64,000 nucleotides of DNA from assembly GCF_027943255.1 (NCBI RefSeq), contig NC_072895.1, positions 43,436,001-43,500,000 of the forward strand, written 5' to 3'. Both the position numbers and the translations under genes were made by a program. Under the pieces are notes generated by a model. It worked only from the letters and a program-made list of their open reading frames with translations. It made no database searches and was not told the origin of the DNA. Source of the stretch: Anastrepha obliqua (Eukaryota > Arthropoda > Insecta > Diptera > Tephritidae). This document shows, in pieces, positions 1-11,949 of the stretch (its first letter is position 1; the number at the start of each line of letters is the position of its first letter).

Positions 1-244
1 AAACTATCACCGTAAGAAACAAACTCAATTATTTGTTCAAGTCTGTGCTTTCATACGGTATTGATATTTTGTGCACACACTCGTATTTAAGTGTTTTCTT
101 AATCATTTTCTAGCTGTTCAGTTTCGTCAAAAAAAACATTTTAATTATCGGTTGGCTAGAAAATAATAGGGGTTTCTCGCGCTGATTGATTTGTTGTCAG
201 AGAAAACCAATGGCAACGTTTCAGCGGAGCACACATAATTGGAA

Positions 245-805
245 ATTCGTAGCAAGTAAACATTTTTATCAAGGAAACTCAGTAGTAAAGTCCTCTCTCA
301 ACGAACAAAAATGACCCTGTATAATGCTCTTATCAAGCCCGTCCTCACGTATGGCGCAGATGCGTAGACAGTGGCAATATCTGATGAAGCGTCGTTTGGA
401 GTATTTGAGAGAAAGATTTTGCGGAAGATTTTTGAACCTTTGCTCGTTGGCGAAGGCGAATATGGCAGACGATGGAATGATGAGCTGTATGAGCTTTACG
501 ACGACATAAACATAACGCAGCGAATAAAGATCCAGCGGCTACGTTGGCAGGGTCATGTCGTCCGAATGGATACAAACGCTCTGGCTCTGAAAGTATTCGA
601 TGCGGCACCAGCTGGTGGTAGCAGAGGAAGAGGAAGTCCTCCTCTGCGTTGGAAAGATCAGGTGGAGAAGGACTTGGCTTCACTTGGTGTGTCCAATTGG
701 CGCCGGTTAGCACGAGAAAGAAACGATTGGCGCGCTTTGTTAAACTCGGCCAAAAATTGAGTAAGTAATTATAGCGCCAATTAAGAAGAAGAGAAATTTT
801 TTTAT
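245..805 (+). pseudogene. Non-LTR retrotransposon (LINE) fragment: C-terminal end of reverse transcriptase ORF plus 3' tail
   Basis: The reading frame from about 311 to 760 encodes the region downstream of the reverse transcriptase core of an endonuclease/reverse-transcriptase LINE. It begins with a TLYNALIKPVLTYGA segment, then shows RLRWQGHVVRMD and ends with WRRLARERNDWRALL. These motifs are typical of the C-terminal part of many insect LINE ORF2 proteins. An in-frame TAG at 365-367 stands where the family normally has a tryptophan in the TYGAxxW motif, so the copy is broken. It is 5'-truncated: no endonuclease or catalytic YADD region is present. After the stop codon at 758-760 a short 3' UTR ends in an AAG-rich tail near 785-795. 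I cannot assign the clade with certainty. The 3' end resembles the SINE tail in this window (see findings). Confidence 0.75.
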
Positions 806-965
806 CAGAAATGGAAAAAATATTGTAAAATAGGCATTTGGAGTAATTTAAAAGTTTACACTCCAATTACACTCACGTTTAAAAAGATAAGTTGGCACAG
901 ATTACTTCACTTCCCATTCCTTTTTTTATAAGTAATCTTATACTATGCAAAAAAAAATAAATAAA

Positions 966-1260
966 AAAAATAATTCGCGCGTACACTTCTGTTAGGTGTT
1001 TGGCCGAGCTCCTTCTCCTATTTGTGGTGTGCGTCTTGATGTTGTTCCACAAATGGAGGGACCTACAGTCTCAAGCCGACTCCGAACGGGAGACATTTTT
1101 ATGAGGAGCTTTTTCATGGCAAGAATGAACTCGGAGGTTTGACATTGCCTGCCGAGGGGCAACCGCCCTTTATTAATTTGATTTCACCGAGATTCGAACC
1201 AACGTTCTCTCTGTGATTCCGAATGGTAAGCACGCACCAACCCATTCGGCTACGGCGACC
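966..1260 (-). mobile_element. tRNA-derived SINE, copy A
   Basis: Near full-length copy in minus orientation. The tRNA-like head is at the right end. Reading the minus strand, an A-box-like TAGCCGAATGGG is followed by a B-box-like GGTTCGAATCT. The roughly 230-bp body and the CGCGCCAATTA-type 3' end lie to the left, facing an A/T-rich tail. It matches the other copies along its length, with a few substitutions and a small loss in the head between the A and B boxes. Confidence 0.85.
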
Positions 1261-1675
1261 TTTTTTCCTTTAGCTCCTTTATTTTATAAAAAAATTTTAA
1301 AAATATTTTTTATTTAAAATATTCAAAAAAATTAAAAAATAAAATATTTAAAAAATTTAACAAAATAATTTTTTTATTACTATTTTGAACAAAAAATTAA
1401 ATTTTACGCAAAAAAATAATAAACAAATAACAAAACAAAAACGAACAAAATAACAACAAAAACAGTAAGCATAAATTACAAAACAAAAAATATAATAAAT
1501 ACAATATTGAAAAAACAATAAAATTGTTTCCTTTCTACGAAGTATATTTTATCCCAAACAATTACAAAAAACACAAATCAAAACAATTTATAAAAATACT
1601 AAAACGAACCCAACAATATTTTTAACGCTGAATAAACCAAACAAATTATTAAAATTATTTTTTATTTGTTTCCCT
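1261..1675. other. AT-rich low-complexity stretch
   Basis: More than 80% A+T with many A-runs such as AACAAAA and AAAATA. I see no gene, hairpin or recognisable element end. Confidence 0.6.
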
Positions 1676-2212
1676 TGTGCGCCGAAATTGTTCTCTTATT
1701 CGTTATATCCATATTTTCACTGTAGTTATATTTATAGTCACATTCTGATGCCAAAAAGATGCATCTGAGTCAATGAAGTCATCCAAGTGTTTTGTTCATC
1801 GTCGGAATTATTTCTAAAAGTATGTTTGTTTTTTTACTCAAGTCTGCAAATAAACTTATTTTTAAAAACATTGCCGACAATGTACAAACCACTTGGATGA
1901 CTTGATCTGAAATCGCTCCTCAAAAAAATTAGCTCTCAGAAACACTAACTGCCATTTGGTGGTACGTTTCCCTACATAATAGGGAAATATTAATAACCGC
2001 CACTTCTAATTGAATAAACAGGTCTCAACTTGTCATCCGATTTTTTATTACATTCATATGTTATCAATTTCGAGCTTCGACTTCAAATGGCTTTCAATTA
2101 TGGAATAATGCTCGCTGCATCTTTTTAGCATCAGACTGTAACTATTTAAAAATATAACTACAGTGAAAATACGGATATAACGAATAAGAGAACAATTTAG
2201 GCGTGCAGTTAT
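1676..2212. mobile_element. Non-autonomous DNA element with about 85-bp terminal inverted repeats
   Basis: The sequence at 1676-1762 is repeated as its reverse complement at about 2115-2212. Both arms contain AAATTGTTCTCTTATTCG, then TTATATCC, a TTTTCACTGTAGTTATATTT block, and an outer-to-inner order ending in TGATGCnAAAAAGATGCA. A second inner inverted pair surrounds ATCCAAGTG (about 1778) and CACTTGGAT (about 1890), so the whole unit can fold back. There is no internal ORF of note. The structure fits a MITE or foldback derivative of a DNA transposon. The superfamily is not clear because I could not define a target-site duplication. Confidence 0.7.
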
Positions 2213-4625
2213 AGTAGTAAGTTAAAGTACACTTAGGCTGTTAATTTAATTTTAAGTTGAAAGCAAGTTTTATATTTTTTCCGGCATGCTAATGTAAGCA
2301 GCTTTTAACCAAAACTAGCAAATACCTGACTCTGTCACTACGTTAAAGTATGGTATATACGAGAAAGGAGAGGGCAACACAGTTCCTTTTATTGAAAAAT
2401 GTTAAGAGTACTACTAAAAAATTGATAAATTTGATTAACGAAAAAAACAATGCTTCAATCGGTTGAGCCATTTTGGCATAACTGGTTTTGCCAAATAACT
2501 GTTTTGGTCTTATCTACCAAAAGTCACCTTGCGTTTATATTTGTAGAGCTGTGTGGATTTAGAATTTTAATATTTAAGATTGTTGGAGGTTGTATTCAAA
2601 AGTCCAATAAAATTGAATATTGGTGTGAAATAACACTAATTTCACTAAATAATAAGCATACCACATTCCACTACATTAACCTGAAAAATACATGAAATCA
2701 AAGTAAATTTTCTAGCACTTCAGCTAAATTCTTTCATATGCTTTTTTTTAATTTTATTGATGATTTTTCCTTCCGGACGGGGTTTTCACCTTGAATATTA
2801 TTTTTAGATTGAATCGATAATGATAATCGAGTTAATGATAAGCCAATCGCAAATGTGCTGTTAATGGAAAATGGCTAATAGCCTCTAACTTTTAATTGAT
2901 GGCCAATATTTGGCGATAGCTTGGTCGAATGGCATGGCAAGTAACAATCGATACTTGCACTTTGTTTTTACTTCATTTTTTATGCGCATTTTTTTTGAAA
3001 TTTTTAAGCTCACTATCAAAACACAATTTCAATTCAAGGCAACACAAGGCACGCAACGCGAAGTATCAGTGCCTGATATGAGTATACACCGGCTGGCTGG
3101 CAAAAGGTAAAAACTCAACTCAAGCAGGCATCATTGTCGATCCAGCCGATCAATTGATAGTGTCAGTGGATGGTGTGGTCTCAGCCGCCTGTAGATTACA
3201 AGTGGGTAATCAAAATATACACTTGATGGAATGCACGTACATGGGCTGATGATTCGATCGCCTATCAATGGCATTGTAATGGGGAAGAAGCTAGCATAGA
3301 AGAACTTAATAACAAAAAAAAACGCATAAACTGAAAAAATAATAAAAGACGTGCTATCTGTAATTGAACTTGGTAAGAACCGATTCTATTACACAATGAC
3401 GGTGTTACTGGTGACCGCAGTGAGGCAGCCGCTATCTTCGTGCATCAATCTGCAAATGCATTAAGTTGCGCATGCGCGTTCTATGTACAGTCCAGGCTGC
3501 GTGACGCATCTAAAACGTAAGTTGAGTGCAAAGAGTGAAGACAAATAAAGCATAAGAATAATAAAAACTATCAGCAACAGTAAATAGTGAAAATAGTAAG
3601 ATTAACAAGGTTTCCCGTGGTTGGTAGCAGGCATGTATTGCATAGCAACTTGTGTGTTGCAGCTGCTATTTATGCCAAGCAAAAGAGGGTAGCCTAATAA
3701 TAATGAAGCACAGACAACGAGTGGCTGACTGCCTGACAGCCAGACTGCTAGACTGACTGATGGCCTGAGAGTTTGACTGACATGCCGAGTAAATGGTTGC
3801 AGCGGCATACAGATATAGCCGATGCAACATTGCGTTAGCAAATACGGAAGCATTGGCTTACTAAAACTTCATTGAGTAGCAAATGCTGCACTTCATTGAA
3901 CTGGCTCATTTGACTGGGGTATCTATTATTCTACTAAATTTTTGCACAAACAAAGATTTGTTTATATTATTTGCATATATATATGGATGTATTTATGTGT
4001 GTATAGCGGAACACGAAAAGTGCAACCGCATGCTTAGATATGCATTAGCTTTATTTATTTTGCGAATGGCAGTAATTATGGCTCAGCTTTGTATCTACCA
4101 GATTTTATTATTTTGGTATTGAGGTCTGCTTACATTTAGCATTTAAGTAAAGTAAAGAACTATGTTGCGCAAATTTACAGTGAGCGCATAATCTATTGTT
4201 ATTTGAAAGAACTAATTCAGTACAAATACACTTCGGATATATTGAACGGTATTTCGCGAGGAGTGCTTTGGAAAAAAGTGTAGTTATGGGTTGTAGTTGT
4301 AATTTCTATCTGATAAAGTAAACTGAAAGATAAGGGTTTCTGCTTCTATAAATTTAAGTGTACTTTTTCATGCCGTTACAACAGTAACGAAGCAGTAGTG
4401 AGTAAAATTCAGTGACCAAAAAAAATTTGCAAAATTTTTAGTTATTTTTCAAACCGCTGTATCTTAGTTAAAAATAGTTATACGAAAATTGTAAAAATGA
4501 AATATGAAGCTCTAGGTTACTAGTTTTATGATCTTTCAATCTTTCATTCAAATCAATGGGTATGATAGAATCCTGAGAAGTCGCGTGAGAAAAACAAAGG
4601 GCGTGTAGCGTAGTACAAATAACGG
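2213..4625. other. Stretch with no supported gene
   Basis: AT-rich sequence with only short chance ORFs, none resembling a known protein. The part at 3100-3600 is somewhat richer in G+C and contains short direct repeats around CTGACTGCCTGACAGCCAGACTG (3725-3750), but no coding pattern that I recognise. Confidence 0.5.
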
Positions 4626-5366
4626 AAGTGAAACTTTCAAGGCGGATAAAGAAAGAGGGAGTGCCCCGAGAGAGGATGAGAGAGAGAGAAAGAATATATA
4701 TCTAAATAAATTCACAACATTTGCAGAGAATACAAATAGACAAAATTTACAAAAAACCAAGAAGGGTCGACCGGTGTAGGTAAACGCCGGACACAAACCG
4801 TGGCAACAACGCGCACTACTCCGAGCGTGTATCGCCCGAACAAACGCAGCGTTTCCAGGACCGCAGCAGCGGCACAAATTATCTCAAGGCAATACCAATA
4901 AATCCGACGCCGGAATCGATAGCAGTTTACAGTATGCACAAGCACTAGCCAGGAACGGAAATAAGCACCAAAAAGTAGGAACCAAAAAAAAAACCCCAAA
5001 AAATTGGGGCCAAGGAAATATAACGCCACCAAGGAAATATAACGTAGGCATCAAGGAAATATAATGCCAAAAAGTAGGCACCAAAAATATATTTCCTACA
5101 AGTTTACATCAACAAACAAGCGCCAAAAAGGAGGCAGTGTTATTTCTCACTAGAAATTAGCAACCACAAAGAAAAACTCAGGAAAAATAGTCTCAAGTGT
5201 ATCTAAGATATATATATATATATAAGGTATAGCTCTCTCTCTCTCCTTTTCCTCTACGTTGTATCTTTTTTCTCTCTCGCGGAACGAAAATGCCCAAAAC
5301 GTTGCATGGCTTGGAAATTTTACTCTCCATTCTCGCTCGTCCATCGACGCCAAAGAAGTTTCACTT
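4626..5366. repeat. Foldback-like unit with purine/pyrimidine arms and an internal minisatellite
   Basis: AAGTGAAACTT at 4626-4636 recurs as its reverse complement AAGTTTCACTT at 5356-5366. Just inside, a GA-rich tract (4660-4695, many GAGAG) faces a CT-rich tract (5232-5280), so both ends could pair. Between them lie a GC-richer segment (4765-4920) and a short tandem array in which AAGGAAATATAA occurs at 5012, 5031 and 5053, with related GTAGGCACCAAAAA units nearby. No coding region is supported. It could be a non-autonomous transposon with divergent ends, or a fortuitous pairing of GA and CT microsatellites. Confidence 0.45.
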
Positions 5367-6839
5367 CAAAAATTGACCAGTTTTTTTGGTTTCTTTGTTT
5401 CCAACTAAATCACTACATGAAGCGGATACTAAAAAGTGGTTTCAAGAATTTAAAATATTCTCTTTAAGCACTAGCCAGTTTTCGAAAAGAGATTTCATTT
5501 TTGACATAAATTTGGGGAAAACAGGAAGAAAGCGCTTTTGAAAGTTTTTTTCGGAAAAAAAAGCACTTAAATACAAATATTGAAAAGTAAATAATAAAAA
5601 AATTAATATTAAGTGTTGCTTTTGCAGCCCAATATACCCGGAAAAATCCTACGAAATTTTAACGAAATTTAATTTTTGTGTCGAATTTTTGAAAAAATTA
5701 AAGATTCTCGCTTTCTCTAAAACACTCACAAGGACTATCAAAATGAAAACAATATTTTTGAAGCCTTCTTTGCAATTTTATTGCTTTAACAGTGATCAAA
5801 CTTATGGAAAAAGAAAAACGTTTTTCTTCCCAAATTAGAAACCAAAAATAACTGCACTGTCTGCGGCTTAAATCAATTTTAAGAAGACGATTCTTAAATA
5901 AAATTAAATTAAATTTTTCTAAATTTTAAAGTTGCACAGAGGAATATCATTCCCTTTAACAAAGTTTTTAAATGATTGGCTAAACCTCAACTAATTTCCA
6001 TAATATATTTGAGCTTTATCTCTACATTTATAAAACAACAACTTTTGAGTAATTTTTTGTGCATCTGTGATGCAGCATAACCCCACGTTCCACGGCGTGA
6101 AATCCACTAATTTCCACATAAACCACAAAAATTTTACAAAACCAAATTATTATTTTCAACTTTGTAAGTTTGTGGATGTGGGAAAGTGAGGTTGCGTATG
6201 TGTGTGTGTATAAGCTGTATTTAATGCGAGAACGTTTCAGGCATTTTATACATAGCCAGCAAGGCTTGTTTCAGTGCGCGCCCACAATAAAAACAACAAC
6301 ATTAACTACAGTAAAAGTGCAGCGACAACAAAACATTTATGCTAAGTTAATAATTTTGCAAACACCACAGCATAACAAAGCGTACGCATTTACTACTAAG
6401 CCATTCCGCAAAATAATCGGTAAGTGTGGTGATGGTGGTGGCTTAACGTCCTGCTGCCACCAAACCATTTACGCTACCATTCCACCTTTCACAATACTGC
6501 GGGCGAAATGCATAAAAGCGCACACACATATGTATGTATGTTTATGGATTTGTAACACATACATATGTACACATGGTATACCTACACTCGCAAGCTAACA
6601 CTTGAATGTATGGCTCGAACTAAAGTGTGAGCTGCTGCAATTGTTTGCTACTGTTAAATTACTGTTAATCTTTGTATGCATAGGTGTGTACATTGGGAAT
6701 GTACATTTTTTTCATTTTAACAATCCCAGTTGTCTCGGGATCCCGTTAATGATTTTCATGATTTCGGGAATGAGTAATTCATTACTTTAAAAGAACTTAA
6801 TTTGACAAAATTGCACCAATATTGGGTTTTAAAAATACT
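5367..6839. other. Stretch with no supported gene
   Basis: AT-rich sequence with simple motifs (for example TATGTATGTATG near 6530). Short ORFs here have no recognisable domains. Confidence 0.5.
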
Positions 6840-7690
6840 TTTTTATTTAAAATGTCATGCTCCAACCTCTTGATTTCGCTCCGGATTGGTTTTATTGGTC
6901 AATACGTCGTAAGGCAAGGTTGTCCCCTGTCGCCCCTTCTCTTTGCCATCGTCCTTAATAATGTCATGAGCCAACTGACCCTGTACAAAAAAGGCATCGT
7001 ATGGAGTTTCACCAGACATCTTGAGGACCTGGACTTCGCCGATTACATCTGCCTCCTCTCTCACAAACTCTCTGACATGCAAGCGGAGGCAGACAAACTA
7101 GTCGCGCAGGCACGTACTGTCGGACTGGAGGTCAACATCGCCAAGACCAAGGGTATGAGAGTTAACCACAATAACGCAAGGCAGATATTGGTAGACGGAT
7201 GCCTGGTGGAATTCGGTGAAAGCTTCTGCTACCTGAGCTGCATCATCACGGCAGAACAAAGCTAGGGCGGCATTCCGGCGAGTGCTTACAGTATGGGGGA
7301 GTTCGCAAATCTCCATACACGCTAAACTACGAATATTCGGCTCATGCGTAAAGTCAGTATTGTTTTACGGAAGCCAAACATAGCTGGTCTCTAAAACCAT
7401 CACACAGAGGCTACAATCCTTCATTAACAAATGCCTCCGTATCATCTGCAGAATATTCTGGCGAAACACCATCAGTAACGACGCACTGTGGAGATTAACG
7501 AACAAGGAACCCATCCTTAGGCAAATCAAACGCAGAAAGTGGCTATGGTTAGGTCACACATTGATAAAACCACCAGATAGCATCACGAGATTGGTACTGG
7601 ACTGGAACCCGCAAGGCAGCAGAGGTCGCGGTCGATGCTCGCGAACTAGCAGATGCTGAGACGTCAGCACGGTGCAAAAACAACAGCACA
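6840..7690 (+). pseudogene. Degenerate non-LTR retrotransposon: reverse transcriptase fingers/palm to C-terminal region
   Basis: The frame at 6900-7265 reads VRQGCPLSPLLFAIVLNNVM, then LEDLDFADYICLLSH, then VGLEVNIAKTKGMRVN, and CYLSCIIT. These correspond to LINE reverse transcriptase blocks around the catalytic FADD/YADD box and the thumb. The catalytic box reads FADY, so one of its two aspartates is lost. After a stop at 7263, related reading continues through shifted frames up to about 7660, with KSVLFYGSQT, INKCLRIICRIFW and KWLWLGHTL segments that match the same protein family. The copy lacks the endonuclease and is plainly dead. It appears to be from the same general LINE group as the relic near 12 kb, which carries the same block order. 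Confidence 0.75.
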
Positions 7691-7938
7691 GAACCGTGTA
7701 CGATGAAAGAGTCTTGTCGAGGCCTCCCCCGAAAGAAGTGAGCAAGGAAAAAAAAAAACGTCAGCTTCCAGATTCCTCCTCCAGTTCAGTGCTGGTATAC
7801 TTCTACGACGGCTACCTTGAGGGTTCCAGTCGATTACGCTGCGGGTGATGGCGGTTTAATCTCTTCTTAACACGTGCGTGTTCAAAGTTGACCACCTTTG
7901 GCATGAAAAACAGGACTAGGTTTGGAACACGTAACGTG

Positions 7939-8136
7939 TCGCCGTAGCCGAATGGGTTGCTGAGTGACTACCATTCGGAATTCACAGAGAGAACGTAGGT
8001 TCGAATCTCGGTGAAACACTAAAATTAAGAAAAACATTTTTTAATAGCGGTCGCCCTTCGGCAGGCAATGTCAAACCTCCGATTGTATTTCTGCCATGAA
8101 AAAGCTCCTCTTAAAAATATCTGCCGTTCGGCATAA
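7939..8136 (+). mobile_element. tRNA-derived SINE, copy B (3'-truncated)
   Basis: The head at 7939-8020 keeps the A-box-like TAGCCGAATGGG and the B-box-like GGTTCGAATCT, followed by the body with GGCAGGCAATG and TTTCTGCCATGAAAAAGCTC. Similarity stops shortly after CTGCCGTTCGG at about 8131, so the last 170 bp are missing. Confidence 0.8.
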
Positions 8137-10379
8137 AAGTTAAAGTAATTTTTTTTTAACGCAAAAAAAAAAATTCTGCGATCATTTCCTATGCTTCCGA
8201 AGACATTATAAGCCCCGAAAATTCCGAAAAATCGGGACTTAAAAAATACAAAAATCCCGAGATTGGCTTTCCTAGTCAAGAATGCTGCCTACAATCATTA
8301 CGAGAAGCTACCCTGCAAGAATTTCCGACTGCAAAGCAACTGTTGAGTTGATATACGGAAGTCTCGGGAAGTACATATTAATTTTGTACGATTCAGTCCT
8401 TTTACGATATACCTAATTCCGAACTACACAAATTTTTAACAGATCAATGACAGACGCAAGAAATGAAGTTAGAGTCTAGAGAGACGGCGGCGTGAATCGG
8501 GATTACTGGCGCAGTTAATTCTGATTAAAATTAAAGGGTGACAGATGATTGTTACGCAGATTATTGAGCAGCTAATTTGTGTATTGGATAGTTTTGTCAG
8601 TAAAAGATCGATCGCACACAACAAATACCGGTATTAATTGCCCCAATACTAAGAAATAATTATGTGTTAAAAAAAAATTGTAACTGTAATTTCCCGAACT
8701 GCTCCGAAATATCAAAACAATCAATGCAATCTCGAATGTGTTAGTGCTAGCATTTCATCCAGCCTTTCTTGTTCTTCTTTTTGAAGGTTTCATTATAGCT
8801 ATTAACTCTAATATTTCGGAAATTTTGCCATCGAAAATTCCCTAATCCGCTTAAATTATGAGAATTAAGTCTAGTTGTTAATCCGCATTAGTTGCACTTA
8901 ATTTCTGAGATATTTCTGTCTATCTTATAAGATGACAATAACATATTCTGCAAAACGATTTTTTTTTAATTTTTCTATAGAACTGGTTTCCGATATGTTG
9001 GTGTGCGCTGAAAATGACTCTTTCAAAAGTATCTATCTATAGCGTCATGATTATAAGAAAATTAGTTGGGGTGCTCTTCTTTTCTCAAAAATCTGAAATG
9101 CTATAAACCAGCACTTCTGTACTTAATCTAAAATGTAAATCTTATATTCTATTAACGACACCGACATATGTATATATGTACAAAAAAGAAATTGAATAAG
9201 ATGAGCCCTTAAGATTCACAGCTTACAATCTTATTACAAACTATTGGAGCTAAGCTCATAAAAATAACTGTTCGGGAGTTTTTGTGGCCGCTGATTACAA
9301 ATCCAATAACAGTTTTCCAAAATTCAAAAATTCCGATTATGTGGTTTGCATTTTGGCGAAATCGTTCCGAACCAGAAACGTGATTCACTAGCACAAGTTT
9401 TGTCTGCAAGCCATACCTGCATCCCCTCACTGCCAGTAATGTAACTCACCTTACCACCAAATTGCCGCAGCAATACCCTTGGCTCTGAACTATAATGTCT
9501 TCATCAAAACACTTACTAGAGTAGTAGCCTTAGCAAACACATACATATATGTAGATGCATTCCTACATATATAGTTATCGTATTAGCAAGCATGCCATTG
9601 TATTACATTTGCCTTATTCTCTTGCAGCACAATCAGTTTCAGTTGCAGTCTATGGCCAGCCAGCAGCAGATTGCTGCTACTAAATTGTATTTGGAGTTGA
9701 GGCGTTGCCACTGCAATTAGTTGCCTTTGTTGTTACACCACTTGAAGCAATCAGTAGTGGTGGTTGCTTGCGAATTCTTTGCTGTTTATTAGCGATAGCA
9801 GTAAAGTGATATATTTTCTTCACAACGCTACGTCAAAATAATGAATCAGCAATATTATGAGATCGTGGCGAAATGGGGAGTGGAAAGGGGTAGTAAAAAA
9901 AAGAATAGATTTGCATTGAGTATATTGACTACGAAGAGCGGAATGGAGTGCATACTCTAATATGAATTTTGACACGTTTTCTAGTATCGCCTATCAATAG
10001 TATACCAGCACTTGTGACAAGAGACCTTCTCACATCAATTATAGGTAAAAAATGTTGATGTTTTTATGCCTGTTAAGTTTCAGTACTTAGCATTCTACCA
10101 ACGGAGGCTGATGTCTCCAAAGGGACATGTCACGGGTCTTGTTATTTTAGAAGTTTAGATGGCTGGCCGCCTCATCTCCACTGGCGCAAGAAAGTATTAT
10201 GCCACCGCTACGGATTCATCACACTCAACTTTTCAAGAATTTTTCTCAAATAGATCCAATTTAGAGCAGAAATATAGGAACTGTGGAGTTGTCTATGGTA
10301 TGCAAATAAAAGTGATTCTACAATATTTACCAGCTTTTCAGCATAAGACAAAAGAACGCTGAACCAAGCCTCAGAGAGT
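8137..10379. other. Stretch with no supported gene
   Basis: AT-rich sequence with small ORFs that lack recognisable motifs and a few ATACATATATG-type microsatellites near 9170 and 9540. I see no element ends. Confidence 0.5.
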
Positions 10380-11150
10380 ATGTACACAGATTTCCCGCTG
10401 ACAATATTGACAGTAAGTCAGTAACATATTTCGAAACGAAATAAATCGACTTGCGGTTGAACAACTTTGAGACTGGAGTCAATGTTGTGTCGCCCAATGT
10501 TGCATTATGGAAAGAAGCTAAAAATCACATTTTCTGACGAGACGTATTTTTAAGCCGGTGGCTATGCTAAAAAGTATTTAAGGATCGGAAAACTGCGCAC
10601 TATCGTCGAGAAGCTAATGCATACTCAGGAAGTTATAGTTTGGTGTGAATTTCGGAGTGGTAGCATCATTGGCCCATTTTTCTTTCAAAATTCTACTGAA
10701 AACGCCATTTCGGTCAACGGTGAGTGATCTTTCGTTTTGGCAGGGTGGCGCGCAATGCCACACAGCCTATGCCATTATCGACTTTTCCGCGTCAAATCTC
10801 GGCGAAATTCCATTGGCCACCTTCGACGCCGTTATGGCTATATTTTTGGAATGACGTAAAGTACCGGTGTTATGCGAATGATTAAGGCGCTTGACGCGAA
10901 TATCGAGCGATACATTCATGAGATGAGCAAGAGACCCTCTCGAAGACCTTAGAAAACTAAGTCAAGAAAAAGCGCTACTGCGAAGCCAGCCGAGGCAATC
11001 ACATGAATGAATTTGAGTTCCACAAATAATGGGAATGTTTGCTCTTTTGAATAAACCAATAATATAAACAAAAAAGTAGGTCTTTTTCGGTGTTAATTTT
11101 CATGAATTTTCAAAAAGAAACCACTATTTGGACCATTCTCTATATACTTT
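10380..11150 (+). pseudogene. Degenerate Tc1/mariner-superfamily transposase
   Basis: Broken frames carry recognisable transposase blocks. FSDETYF at about 10535 corresponds to the first catalytic aspartate region. An HTQEVIVWCEF-like segment follows near 10620, then GSIIGPFFFQN, and then WQGGAQCHTA at about 10740, which corresponds to the second aspartate region (usually WQQDGAxCHTA). In this copy the aspartate of that motif is missing, and stops and frameshifts are frequent. The catalytic DDE/D domain of this group normally cuts and pastes the element, so this copy cannot encode an active enzyme. Terminal repeats were not identified. Confidence 0.6.
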
Positions 11151-11949
11151 CGGATAGCAAGAACGTGCCCCCAGCCTTGAAGGCATATGAAGTTACCTTC
11201 GAGCTGGGGAAGAACCACTTTTAACTATTAATAGACCAAAAACTGAGTATTCATAAAATGAGCCCTTGATTTCACTGGATTCATGAATAATAAAACGGCA
11301 AATGTCTTCACCACGAAAACATCAGTCCAAGGGCTTATAAGCTAAACTATTGTATTTGGATGAATAAGGATACCCCCGCACACTGAAAGAATATGAAGAA
11401 TAACATACACGCCAAAGCTTTCCTGCCGGTAATACAAGAAAAAATATATAAAATCCGTTAAGGCAATGACAGCAAAACTTTCTGATACCCAATAGCAATC
11501 AGTAAGTGCATCAAAACGCTTATTAAATACTGTTCTACTTTTTCAATGAAATCGGAATAATAAATTGTTGAAGTTGTTGGAAATTTCGAAAATGATTGAT
11601 TGCATAGCCTATGGCAGCCACTACAACGATTAACAGCGTATATCTCATGTCAAAAGTATACTGTGATATGTGTTGTACATACATATATAAGCCTCTACGC
11701 AAATGCTACGATGCCATTGCTATAGTAAATAAAAGTTACTGAAAAAATAAATGTTGCAAAATGTAACACTACTACAACAACATACCCACATTGCAATCAC
11801 TGTGGTGCTATTTGAATATGCAATGCGTCAAATAACTATAGCACAGAGACTTCTTGACAAGTTTTAACGATCTATTTATTTCCTATTTAATTTAAATTTT
11901 TTTTCTTTCGAAAATATACACAGTTTTTTGCCACACACATAACTACGCA
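11151..11949. other. Stretch with no supported gene
   Basis: AT-rich, no coding pattern recognised. The segment at 11820-11845 (GCGTCAAATAACTATAGCAC) closely resembles one at about 29790, so it may be a small dispersed repeat. Confidence 0.4.

Noticed and set aside
345..866. Minus-strand ORF of 173 residues at the left edge
   Set aside because: It lies opposite the LINE frame and has no recognisable domain, whereas the plus frame has LINE motifs.
4548..5084. Overlapping minus-strand ORFs of 66-109 residues
   Set aside because: They run through low-complexity and tandem repeat sequence and overlap one another in different frames.
7939..8020. tRNA gene candidates at the SINE heads
   Set aside because: The A and B boxes are tRNA-like, but the head does not close into a proper acceptor stem and always continues into the same SINE body.
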